DNA of 34,196 bases from Candidatus Liminaster caballi. Its GTDB lineage: Bacteria; Bacteroidota; Bacteroidia; Bacteroidales; UBA3663. The position numbers and the translations under genes are program-made. Location: positions 1 to 34,196 of the forward strand of contig JAGHUA010000045.1 of NCBI GenBank assembly GCA_018065085.1. Direction: 5' to 3'. This document shows positions 7,523 to 15,242 of this stretch, piece after piece; within the stretch, counting starts at the first letter, position 1, and every line of letters starts with the position of its first letter. Under the pieces are notes generated by a model. It searched no databases and was not told where the DNA came from. It saw only the letters and a program-made list of their open reading frames with translations.

Positions 7523-8668
7523 ATGAGAACAATCGCTATATTAGGCAGCACGGGCAGCATCGGCAGGCAGACGCTTGAGGTGTGTGCCGAACATCCCGAC
7601 CTTTTCGAGGTGTATGCCATCACCGCCAATCGCAGTGCCGACCTGCTCATCCAGCAGGCGCGCCAGTTTAAGCCGGAGGTGGTGGTCATTGCCGATGAGA
7701 CATACTATCAGCAGGTGAAAGATGCGCTTGCCGACCTCCCAATCAAGGTGTGGGCAGGAGCCGATGCGCTGTGTCAGGTGGTCACAGCCGAGCCGATCGA
7801 CATCGTGGTCACCGCCATGGTAGGCTTTGCAGGCTTGCGCCCGACGGTCGAGGCCATCAAGGCACATAAGGTGCTGGCATTGGCCAACAAGGAGACTCTC
7901 GTGGTGGCCGGACAGCTCATCATGAAGATGTGTGACGAGTATAAGGTGCCGATCCTTCCTGTCGATTCGGAGCACTCGGCCATCTTCCAGTGTCTGGAGA
8001 ACAATCCAATCGACAAGCTTATCATCACGGCATCGGGCGGACCTTTCCGCACATTCACCATGGATCAGATGCGCGATGTGACTGCCGCCCAGGCCCTGAA
8101 ACACCCAAACTGGGACATGGGCGCAAAGATTACCATCGATTCGGCTTCGATGATGAACAAGGGCTTTGAGGTCATAGAGGCCAGGTGGCTGTTCGGTATG
8201 AATGCCGATCAGATTGAGGTGGCTGTGCATCCTCAGAGCATCGTCCACAGCATGGTGCAGTTTGCCGATGGCGCTGTGAAGGCTCAGCTGGGATGCCCTG
8301 ACATGCGTGTGCCTATTGCATACGCCCTGAGCTATCCTGACCGAATGCCGTCGCAGATCAACGCCAAGCTTCGCATTGAGGATTATGCCCATCTGACCTT
8401 TGAGCGTCCGGATCTTGAGCGTTTCCCGAACCTACGTCTTGCCTTCGACGCTCTGTCGCAGGGCGGCGACCGTACGTGTGTGCTCAACGCAGCCAACGAG
8501 GTGACCAACGAGGCGTTCCGCCGCGGTCAGTGCAAGTTCCTGCAGATGGCCGAGGTCAACGAGAAGACGCTTGCAGCCATGCCGTTCGTGGCTCAGCCTT
8601 CGCTCGACGATTATTTCGCCATCGATGCTGTCGCACGTGTCAAGGCTAAGGAACTCCTTGGCCTCTGA
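7523..8668 (+). CDS. dxr: 1-deoxy-D-xylulose 5-phosphate reductoisomerase
   Basis: It converts DXP to MEP with NADPH, the first committed step of the MEP pathway. I start at ATG 7523 (MRTIAILGSTGSIG) because the frame's earlier TTG at 7496 overlaps the upstream gene and adds a non-homologous leader. The resulting 381 residues fit the family. The NADPH motif GSTGSIG is at residues 8-14 and NKE at 122-124. Metal ligands are in VDSEHSA (Asp148, Glu150), then SASGGPFR. Substrate residues lie in MMNKGFEVIEA (about 210-220), and SIVHSMVQF follows. All key motifs are intact. rseP follows 87 nt downstream, a neighbourhood also found in other bacteria. Confidence 0.97.
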   Translation: MRTIAILGSTGSIGRQTLEVCAEHPDLFEVYAITANRSADLLIQQARQFKPEVVVIADETYYQQVKDALADLPIKVWAGADALCQVVTAEPIDIVVTAMVGFAGLRPTVEAIKAHKVLALANKETLVVAGQLIMKMCDEYKVPILPVDSEHSAIFQCLENNPIDKLIITASGGPFRTFTMDQMRDVTAAQALKHPNWDMGAKITIDSASMMNKGFEVIEARWLFGMNADQIEVAVHPQSIVHSMVQFADGAVKAQLGCPDMRVPIAYALSYPDRMPSQINAKLRIEDYAHLTFERPDLERFPNLRLAFDALSQGGDRTCVLNAANEVTNEAFRRGQCKFLQMAEVNEKTLAAMPFVAQPSLDDYFAIDAVARVKAKELLGL

Positions 8669-8695
8669 CGGGCGCATGATCATTTCCTGCTGAAC

Positions 8696-8744
8696 GCAAC
8701 AACAAAGCAACAAAATAACAAAATTACAAAACAACAAAATAAAC
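8696..8744 (+). other. C/A-rich, nearly G-free leader before rseP
   Basis: This 49-bp stretch consists of irregular ACAAAAT/ACAAC units with a single G on the plus strand. It should be unstructured in mRNA. A-rich leaders are thought to help translation in Bacteroidetes, which rarely use Shine-Dalgarno pairing; that role is inferred. Confidence 0.6.
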
Positions 8745-8755
8745 CGTTTATCCTG

Positions 8756-10138
8756 ATGTTCTGGTTCAAGGCTTTCGAACTTATTGCCTGTTTTTCGATA
8801 CTTGTGTTCGTCCATGAACTTGGTCACTTCATGTGGGCAAGGTTCTTCAAGGTTGGCGTTGAGAAGTTCTATCTCTTCTTTGATGCCTATAATTTTGCGC
8901 TTCTCAGATGGAACAAGAAGGGTCTCCATCTGTTCGATCTCGTTCATTTCCCGCACCTTGTCAATCCGAGTGAAACGGAGTATGGCATCGGCTGGGTGCC
9001 CCTCGGAGGCTATTGTGCCATTGTGGGCATGATTGACGAGACACACGATGCCGAACATGCCGACACCGAGCGCCCCGATGCGTTTGTCAAGCAGGGCAAG
9101 TTCGCCCAGTTTATGATCATGGTGGGCGGCGTGCTCAACAACGTGCTGCTTGCCGTGCTTATCTACATCGGTATCGCATGGTACTGGGGAACTGACGTAC
9201 TCCGCATGGAGGATGTGCCCAATGCCACCTACAGCCAGTATGCCGAGCAGATCGGATTCCGTCAGGGCGATGTGATTGTCAGCATCGACGGTGATGAAAG
9301 TCTGACATACGACGGTCTTGCCAATGCCCTGCTGTTGGGCAATGAGGCTGTGGTGCGCCGAGGCGATGAACTTGTCAATATCGCTCTGCCAGACACACTC
9401 GGTACATATTTCCTGCGCCATCCGTCAGAACTGAAGAAGTTCCTTCATCCGGAATATCCGCTTGTCATCAGTGCGCTGCCAGACGAAGGCATAAGCAGTC
9501 CTGCCCGCGATGCCGGACTTTTGCCAAACGACTCGGTCATTGCCGTGGTCGAGGACTCGGTGCGCATCGCCACACCTATGCTTGCCGACGTGCAGCAATA
9601 TTTCTATAAGCATGCAGGCGACAGCCTCGACCTGGTGTTTGTGCGCAATGGCGAGGAGATGCAGACGACCGTTGTGGTTGGTGCAGATTCGCTCATCGGC
9701 GTGGCTCTGCACAGCGGCATTACCCCTGCGCTGCTGACACACATCGACTATAGCCTTCTCGAAGCAATTCCGGCAGGAGTGAAGCGCGGCTGGAACACAC
9801 TCTATAACTACGTGCGTCAGTTCAAGCTTGTCTTCACCAAGGAGGGCGCCAAGTCGGTTGGCGGATTCGGCACCATGGGTTCAATCTTCCCTGAACATTG
9901 GATCTGGGAGGCTTTCTGGTCGCTCACAGCGTTCATCTCGGTGGCTCTCGCCTTCATGAACATCCTGCCAATCCCAGCCCTCGACGGCGGACACATCATG
10001 ATCCTTATCATCGAGGCCATCATCCGTCGTCCGCTAAGCGACAAACTGAAGGACAGACTTCAGTACATAGGCTTCGGTCTTGTCATCCTGCTGATGCTTG
10101 CCGCCAATATCAACGACATAATCCGTTTTTTACTCTGA
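8756..10138 (+). CDS. rseP: RseP-type site-2 intramembrane zinc metalloprotease
   Basis: 460 residues, the usual size. Members cleave transmembrane anti-sigma factors or signal-peptide remnants inside the inner membrane. The zinc motif HELGH is in the first helix (His20, Glu21, His24). A second membrane segment lies at about 122-142 (FAQFMIMVGGVLNNVLLAVLIYIGI). PDZ-like parts occupy about 160-215 and 240-330 ('FRQGDVIVSIDG', 'GLLPNDSVIAVV'). The third zinc ligand motif NILPIPALDGGH is near residue 400, with a final helix at the C-terminus. The insert between the first helix and the second (about residues 30-105) is longer than in E. coli. The gene ends two bases before the next ATG, so coupling with the methyltransferase is likely. 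Confidence 0.95.
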   Translation: MFWFKAFELIACFSILVFVHELGHFMWARFFKVGVEKFYLFFDAYNFALLRWNKKGLHLFDLVHFPHLVNPSETEYGIGWVPLGGYCAIVGMIDETHDAEHADTERPDAFVKQGKFAQFMIMVGGVLNNVLLAVLIYIGIAWYWGTDVLRMEDVPNATYSQYAEQIGFRQGDVIVSIDGDESLTYDGLANALLLGNEAVVRRGDELVNIALPDTLGTYFLRHPSELKKFLHPEYPLVISALPDEGISSPARDAGLLPNDSVIAVVEDSVRIATPMLADVQQYFYKHAGDSLDLVFVRNGEEMQTTVVVGADSLIGVALHSGITPALLTHIDYSLLEAIPAGVKRGWNTLYNYVRQFKLVFTKEGAKSVGGFGTMGSIFPEHWIWEAFWSLTAFISVALAFMNILPIPALDGGHIMILIIEAIIRRPLSDKLKDRLQYIGFGLVILLMLAANINDIIRFLL

Positions 10139-10139
10139 T

Positions 10140-11462
10140 ATGATCACAATAGTACTTAAACACCATAAAGAGGAGTCGCTGCGCCGTTTCCATCCTTGGG
10201 TTTTCTCAGGCGCCATCTATCGCATGGAGGATGAGTTTGGCAGCGAGGTACAGCCCGACGAGGGCGACTGGGTGCGTGTGGTGAGCGACAGTGGCGAGTT
10301 CCTTGCCATCGGCCAGTATCAGATAGGATCGATTGCCGTGCGTATCTTTACGTTCGACGAGGACGAGTTCGATGATGACTTCTTCCTGCGCCGTCTGCAG
10401 TCGGCCTATGAACTGCGTCGCTCGCTCGGCCTGATACGTCCGGTGGGTTCGCCTGAGGCCGAGGCAGCAGGTTCGGCCAACAATGCCTTCCGTCTGGTTC
10501 ATGGCGAGGGTGACGGATTGCCTGGCCTTATCATCGACGTGTATGACGGCACTGCAGTCATGCAGGCACACACTCCAGGCATTCATTACATCCGCGAGGC
10601 ATTGGCCGAAGACCTTATCCGTGTGGCTGGCGCTGACATCCGCAACGTCTATTACAAGAGTGAGACGACGCTTGGCTATAAGACGGAAGCCCGACAGTCA
10701 GCCGAAGCTGAGGGTGAATCGGTCAATGGCTATCTGATCATCGACGGCAAGCCTGTCACATCGGCAGCCGAGGGCAAATCGCTCGAATCGACCATCAGCG
10801 ATGTGGCTCTTGAGAACGGATTGAAGTTCCATGTGGATTGGCTGAAGGGCCAGAAGACCGGATTCTTCGTCGATCAGCGAGAGAACCGTGCCCTCGTGCA
10901 GAAATACTCTGCCGGACGCAACGTGTTGAATATGTTCTGCTACACAGGCGGATTCTCGTTCTACGCCATGCGCTCAAATGCGCGTCTGGTTCATTCGGTC
11001 GATGTGTCGAAGCAGGCCATCTCGTTCACCAATGCCAACGTCGAGCTCAACTTCCCTGGCGATGAACGTCATGCCGCCTTTGCTGCTGATGCCTTCGATT
11101 TCCTTGACGGAAAGGTGGCAGGTTCGAACTTTGAGGAGGGCAAGGACGGCTACGACCTTATCATACTCGATCCGCCGGCTTTTGCCAAGCATAAGAAAGT
11201 GTTGCGCAATGCCCTACGAGGCTATCAGAAACTCAATGCCAAGGCATTCGAGAAGATCCGTCCCGGAGGCATTCTCTTTACGTTCTCTTGCAGTCAGGTG
11301 GTAAGCAAGGAGGATTTCCGTTGCGCAGTATTCTCGGCTGCCGCCCAGACGGGCCGTCGTGTGCGTATCCTGCATCAGCTTCACCAGCCAGCTGACCATC
11401 CTGTCAATATCTACCATCCGGAGGGTGAATATCTCAAGGGACTGGTGTTGTATGTGGAGTAA
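10140..11462 (+). CDS. RlmI-like class I SAM-dependent 23S rRNA methyltransferase
   Basis: 440 residues. An N-terminal PUA-type RNA-binding domain (about 1-75, 'LRRFHPWVFSGAI') precedes an EEHEE-like region and a Rossmann methyltransferase. The signature GQKTGFFVDQREN (237-249) is typical of RlmI/RlmK-like enzymes. Motif I is NMFCYTGGFSF (264-274), the acidic SAM site is in 'HSVDVSKQA', and the catalytic motif is LDPPAFAK (343-350) with SCSQ at 383-386. RlmI makes m5C in 23S rRNA; the exact target here is inferred. It is longer than the roughly 395-residue homologues because of an extra segment at about 186-222 (EAEGESVNGYLIIDGKPVTS). The start lies one base after the rseP stop. Confidence 0.9.
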   Translation: MITIVLKHHKEESLRRFHPWVFSGAIYRMEDEFGSEVQPDEGDWVRVVSDSGEFLAIGQYQIGSIAVRIFTFDEDEFDDDFFLRRLQSAYELRRSLGLIRPVGSPEAEAAGSANNAFRLVHGEGDGLPGLIIDVYDGTAVMQAHTPGIHYIREALAEDLIRVAGADIRNVYYKSETTLGYKTEARQSAEAEGESVNGYLIIDGKPVTSAAEGKSLESTISDVALENGLKFHVDWLKGQKTGFFVDQRENRALVQKYSAGRNVLNMFCYTGGFSFYAMRSNARLVHSVDVSKQAISFTNANVELNFPGDERHAAFAADAFDFLDGKVAGSNFEEGKDGYDLIILDPPAFAKHKKVLRNALRGYQKLNAKAFEKIRPGGILFTFSCSQVVSKEDFRCAVFSAAAQTGRRVRILHQLHQPADHPVNIYHPEGEYLKGLVLYVE

Positions 11463-11475
11463 TTCATAATTGGTA

Positions 11476-11502
11476 TTTCGTAATTCGTAATTCGTATTTC
11501 AT
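11476..11502. repeat. Short AT-rich tandem heptamer before folA
   Basis: About three copies of a 7-bp unit (TTTCGTA, ATTCGTA, ATTCGTA) lie in the 44-bp gap between the methyltransferase and folA. Similar AATTCGT strings are common spacer sequence in Bacteroidales. No function is evident; slippage-prone. Confidence 0.7.
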
Positions 11503-11506
11503 CACA

Positions 11507-12052
11507 ATGAACATCATCGTTGCAGCCTCAGAGAACAATGTCATCGGCTATCAGGGTAATATACCTTGGCATCTGTCGGCCGACCTGAAATATTTCCGTG
11601 CCACGACCATGGGACATGCAGTCATCATGGGTCGTAAGACCTTCGAGTCGATCGGTCGTCCGTTGCCAGGCCGTCGCAACATCATCGTGACGCGCAATGC
11701 CGACTTCCAGATTGCCGACGAGGTATTGGCCCAGATGGGCGAATCGAACCTCAAAGCGATGGAGGCAGGCAAGCCACAGGCGTCGATCGAGGTATATTCA
11801 TCGCTCGACGAAGCTCTGAAGGCAGCACCTGAGGACGTATTTGTGATTGGCGGCGGACAGATCTACAATCAGGCATGGCCGTTGGCTACACATTATTATA
11901 TTACGCGCGTACACGTAAATATCGAACAGTTTGACACCACCATACCTGAGATTCCTGCCGGTTGCCGACTCACGCAGAGCACAGATGTGCCTGCCGATGA
12001 GAAGAACGACTATGCGATGACATTTGAGGTGTGGGAGAAGGCTGAGGCATAA
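11507..12052 (+). CDS. folA: Dihydrofolate reductase
   Basis: 181 residues. It reduces dihydrofolate to tetrahydrofolate with NADPH. The N-terminus MNIIVAASENNVIGYQGNIPWHLSADLKYF contains the Met20-loop equivalent, the WHL motif and catalytic Asp26. MGRKTFESIGRPLPGRRNIIVTR (41-63) binds NADPH, and VIGGGQIYNQ (113-122) completes the cofactor site. It is somewhat longer than the roughly 160-residue average because of an insert at about 68-92 (IADEVLAQMGESNLKAMEAG) before the SSLDEAL helix. It lies 12 nt upstream of the acyltransferase gene. Confidence 0.96.
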   Translation: MNIIVAASENNVIGYQGNIPWHLSADLKYFRATTMGHAVIMGRKTFESIGRPLPGRRNIIVTRNADFQIADEVLAQMGESNLKAMEAGKPQASIEVYSSLDEALKAAPEDVFVIGGGQIYNQAWPLATHYYITRVHVNIEQFDTTIPEIPAGCRLTQSTDVPADEKNDYAMTFEVWEKAEA

Positions 12053-12064
12053 AATAGAACGGAT

Positions 12065-13012
12065 ATGGCACAGAGTAAAGCAAGCAGATTTTTCAGTCAG
12101 ATAGGCGTTGGCGTGCTCAACACCTATTCCCGTCTGCCCATGGGAGTTCATTATTTCCTGAGCGACTGGCTGGTTTATCCGCTGGTCTATCATGTGGCGG
12201 GCTATCGAAAGAAGGTAGTGCGCAAGAATATAGAGCGAGTCTTTCCAGAACGTACTGCGGACGAACGCCGTGCCATCGAACGCAGGTTCTATCATTGGTT
12301 CTCAGATCTGGCTGTCGAGATTGTCAAGGTTCACAGCATGTCTGCCGAGGAGATTGACCGACGTGTGGAGTGGATTGGTCTTGACCAGATTGAGGCTTCG
12401 TTTGCCGAGGGACATGATTTTGCACTCTGCTATCTGTCGCACTATGGTAACTGGGAATGGCTCATCAACCTGCCGCTGAAGTCAGAGGCTATCGGCGAGT
12501 GCCAGATTTATCATCCGATGCGTAACAAGGTGTTCAATCGCTGGTTCCTTGCCAATCGTTCGAAGTTTGGTGCCGTCAATATCAAAATGAAGGAGACGTT
12601 GCGTAAGCTGATAGCGCTACGAAAGGAGGTGGCTACGGGTGCGGTGCATGTCGATGAGGACGGATATAATACCAAACAGATACCGGTGCGCGGCTATATG
12701 TTCGGCTGCATCGCCGATCAGTTGCCAAAGGAACAGAACGTCCATCACTCCGTTTCGTTCTGCGGTCAACCCACCAAGGTGTTTACCGGCAGCGAGCAGT
12801 TGGGGCGCAAACTCAATATGGCGATGTTCTATAGCCGTATTACCCGTCCAGAAAGAGGACGCTATCGAGTGGAGTTCGAGCGCCTTGACAATGTCATAGA
12901 TCCCGATTCGTCTGAGTTCGCTTTTACAGACGAGTACATGCGCCGCTTCGAACAGGATGTCAAGTTGCATCCCGAACTCTGGCTTTGGACGCACGACCGA
13001 TGGAAGCGATAA
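12065..13012 (+). CDS. LpxL/HtrB-family lysophospholipid or lipid A acyltransferase
   Basis: 315 residues. The family transfers acyl chains to lipid A precursors at the inner membrane. The core motif LSHYGNWEW (125-133) supplies the His126-x4-Glu131 catalytic pair (the HX4D/E box). An upstream FYHWFSDLAVEIVK segment (75-88) and a downstream GCIADQLPKEQN segment match the family layout, though the usual 'GxxxgDQ.P' is modified. The N-terminus has a weak hydrophobic helix (about 28-45). Substrate specificity cannot be read from sequence. It is the last gene of the run that starts at 6646; a strong terminator follows within a few bases. Confidence 0.9.
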   Translation: MAQSKASRFFSQIGVGVLNTYSRLPMGVHYFLSDWLVYPLVYHVAGYRKKVVRKNIERVFPERTADERRAIERRFYHWFSDLAVEIVKVHSMSAEEIDRRVEWIGLDQIEASFAEGHDFALCYLSHYGNWEWLINLPLKSEAIGECQIYHPMRNKVFNRWFLANRSKFGAVNIKMKETLRKLIALRKEVATGAVHVDEDGYNTKQIPVRGYMFGCIADQLPKEQNVHHSVSFCGQPTKVFTGSEQLGRKLNMAMFYSRITRPERGRYRVEFERLDNVIDPDSSEFAFTDEYMRRFEQDVKLHPELWLWTHDRWKR

Positions 13013-13014
13013 CA

Positions 13015-13056
13015 GAAAAAAACGTCTGGCTCTCATGTTGAGTCAGACGTTTTGTC
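13015..13056. terminator. Bidirectional terminator between acyltransferase gene and recA
   Basis: A 13-bp stem (13019-13031 with 13041-13053, one G-U) closes a 9-nt loop. It is flanked by an A-run on the left and TTTTGTCTT on the right, and so serves the convergent genes on both sides. Confidence 0.88.
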
Positions 13057-13114
13057 TTATATATGGTTAAAGTCGGAACGGACTTGCCTGAACGGTGCGT
13101 GGGTAGGGGAGTGT

Positions 13115-14164
13115 TTATGCTTCTTCTTCGCCTTCCTCTGGTACGTTCTCTCCGCCCATGATCTTGGACATGATCTTAGCCTCGATTTCTGCAGCGAGAT
13201 CAGGATTGTCGAGCATGAGCTGACGTGTGGCGTCGCGACCTTGAGCAAGCTTGGCACCATTGTAGCTGAAGAAAGAGCCTGACTTCTTGATGATCTCGTA
13301 TGCCACGCCAAGGTCAACGATCTCACCGCTGCGAGAGATGCCTTCGCCGAACATGATGTCGAACTCGGCCTTGCGGAACGGAGGTGCAACCTTGTTCTTG
13401 ACAACCTTGACCTTGACCGGACTGCCGATGACGTTGTCGCCCTGCTTGATAGGTGTGCCGCGACGGATGTCGATGCGTACAGATGCATAGAACTTGAGCG
13501 CATTGCCGCCGGTGGTGGTCTCAGGATTGCCGAACATCACGCCGATCTTCTCGCGCAACTGGTTGATGAAGATGCAGACGGTGTTGGTCTTGTCGATGAC
13601 AGAAGTGAGCTTGCGCAAAGCCTGGCTCATGAGACGTGCATGAAGACCAACCTTGTTGTCGCCCATCTCGCCCTCTATCTCAGCCTTTGGGGTAAGAGCT
13701 GCAACAGAGTCGATGACGATGATGTCGATGGCTGCTGAACGGATGAGGTTCTCGGCAATTTCGAGTGCCTGCTCGCCATTGTCCGGCTGCGAGATAAGGA
13801 GGTTGTCGGTGTCAACGCCAAGCTTCTCGGCATAGAAACGGTCGAAAGCATGCTCGGCGTCGATGATGGCAGCAATGCCGCCCATCTTCTGTGCCTCGGC
13901 AATAGCGTGGATGGCGAGGGTGGTCTTACCTGATGATTCAGGACCATAGATCTCGATGATACGACCCTTAGGATAACCGCCTACACCGAGTGCGGCGTTG
14001 AGTCCGATACTGCCGGAAGGAATGACCTCGACGTGCTCGACCTCATCATCGCCCATGCGCATGATTGAACCCTTGCCGAAGCTCTTGTCTATCTTGTCCA
14101 TGGCAGCCTGAAGTGCCTTGAGACGTTCGGCTGATGGCTGTGGTTTGTCTGTGTTTGATTTCAT
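13115..14164 (-). CDS. recA: Recombinase A
   Basis: 349 residues, full length. RecA forms ATP-dependent filaments on single-stranded DNA, catalyses strand exchange and triggers SOS functions. Walker A is GPESSGKTT (74-82) and Walker B lies in [32 protein letters not shown] is the L2 region and adjacent conserved core, and the Glu-rich tail ([11 protein letters not shown]) is typical. The start is 47 nt downstream of def on the same strand, with no TAnnTTTG box in the gap in this orientation. It may therefore be the last gene of the long minus-strand run, or use a promoter inside def. No SOS box of the E. coli type is visible. Confidence 0.98.
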   Translation of the reverse strand: MKSNTDKPQPSAERLKALQAAMDKIDKSFGKGSIMRMGDDEVEHVEVIPSGSIGLNAALGVGGYPKGRIIEIYGPESSGKTTLAIHAIAEAQKMGGIAAIIDAEHAFDRFYAEKLGVDTDNLLISQPDNGEQALEIAENLIRSAAIDIIVIDSVAALTPKAEIEGEMGDNKVGLHARLMSQALRKLTSVIDKTNTVCIFINQLREKIGVMFGNPETTTGGNALKFYASVRIDIRRGTPIKQGDNVIGSPVKVKVVKNKVAPPFRKAEFDIMFGEGISRSGEIVDLGVAYEIIKKSGSFFSYNGAKLAQGRDATRQLMLDNPDLAAEIEAKIMSKIMGGENVPEEGEEEA

Positions 14165-14211
14165 GTCTTTTGTTTATTGATGTTTTTTTATTCGTGTTAT
14201 CTTTGGGTGAG

Positions 14212-14760
14212 TTATCCCTTCACCTTGTAGTTGCAGCTGACCTTGCCCTTGATAATCGAACCGAGTTTGCTCTTGATGAGCTGCTTGCGGAGGGCGTTGA
14301 TGTGGTCGATGAACATCTTGCCGTCGAGGTGATCATACTCGTGGAGTACCATGCGTGCGGCAAAGCCTTCGATGCGTTCCTCGTGCTGCTCGAAATGTTC
14401 GTCCATATATCTGATAACAATCCAGTTCGGACGTTTCACTGACTCGTAGATGCCTGGAATGGAGAGACAGCCTTCGTCCTTGACGTTGGTTTCGTCGCTC
14501 TGTTCGATAACCTCTGGATTGATCATGCAGCGACGGAAACCGAGACACTCTGGATAGTCTTCCTCCAGTCCGTTGCCATCGACCACGAACATGCGCAGGG
14601 CGAGACCTACCTGGGGAGCAGCAAGACCCACTCCATTGGCTTTGGCCATTGTCTGGAACATGTTCTCGACCAGTTTGTCAAGGTCTGGGTAGTCCGGGGC
14701 GACGTCAGCGGTCTGCTTGCGGAGCACAGGCTGCCCGTATAGGTAAATAGGTAGTAACAT
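14212..14760 (-). CDS. def: Peptide deformylase
   Basis: 182 residues. It removes the formyl group from the N-terminal Met of new proteins, using a metal ion. All three motifs are present: GVGLAAPQVG (43-52), EGCLSIPG (96-103, metal ligand Cys98) and HEYDHLDG (140-147, ligands His140 and His144, catalytic Glu141). The N-terminus MLLPIYLYGQPVLR is typical for Bacteroidetes. It begins 32 nt after ruvX. ruvX-def proximity is sensible housekeeping, but the unit continues upstream into secreted proteins. Confidence 0.97.
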   Translation of the reverse strand: MLLPIYLYGQPVLRKQTADVAPDYPDLDKLVENMFQTMAKANGVGLAAPQVGLALRMFVVDGNGLEEDYPECLGFRRCMINPEVIEQSDETNVKDEGCLSIPGIYESVKRPNWIVIRYMDEHFEQHEERIEGFAARMVLHEYDHLDGKMFIDHINALRKQLIKSKLGSIIKGKVSCNYKVKG

Positions 14761-14792
14761 TTGGTGAGTTTAGTGTAAGTGTGTTTATAGTT

Positions 14793-15242
14793 TTAATCTG
14801 TGGACTTCGGAAGCGGAAAATCCGTGCAGCGCCTGTGTTCGAGATAGGTCTGCAGGATGATGGTGGCACTTACCTCGTCGATCATTCCCTTGTCCTCACG
14901 GCGGCGCTGACGGCCTATGCCGCTCTGGATGATGGTCTGCTGGGCAAGCATAGACGTGAAACGTTCATCGACCAAGCCTATTGGCAGCTCCGGACGTAAC
15001 TTATGGAGGCGGTTAAGGAATGGCTCGATATACTGCCATGACTCGCTCATCTGTCCGTTCATCTGTCGTGGCAATCCCACTACAACCCTTTCTACTTCCT
15101 CCCGACTGAGATAGTCGAGGAGGAAGTGTTCGAGTTGGTGTGTGGGAACCGTAGTCAGACCGTTGGCGATAAGCTGAAGGGAATCGGTAACGGCCAATCC
15201 CGTGCGCTTGCGTCCGTAGTCTATCGAGATGATACGTGCCAT
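14793..15242 (-). CDS. ruvX: Pre-16S rRNA nuclease / Holliday junction resolvase-like YqgF
   Basis: 149 residues, RNase H fold. The acidic residues expected for the active site are present: Asp8 in SIDYGRKRTGLAVTD, then VVGLPRQMNGQ (54-64), VDERFTS (91-97) and Asp122/Glu123 in MIDEVSA. YqgF homologues process the 5' end of 16S rRNA. The ATG shares one base with the stop codon of the 885-aa secreted protein gene (TAATG), a sign of translational coupling. Confidence 0.94.
   Translation of the reverse strand: MARIISIDYGRKRTGLAVTDSLQLIANGLTTVPTHQLEHFLLDYLSREEVERVVVGLPRQMNGQMSESWQYIEPFLNRLHKLRPELPIGLVDERFTSMLAQQTIIQSGIGRQRRREDKGMIDEVSATIILQTYLEHRRCTDFPLPKSTD

Noticed and set aside
7541-8392. Long minus-strand frame opposite dxr (and similar frames opposite M23 and rseP)
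   Set aside because: The plus strand encodes clear enzymes with intact motifs. The opposite frames are low-complexity His/Leu/Arg-rich shadows.
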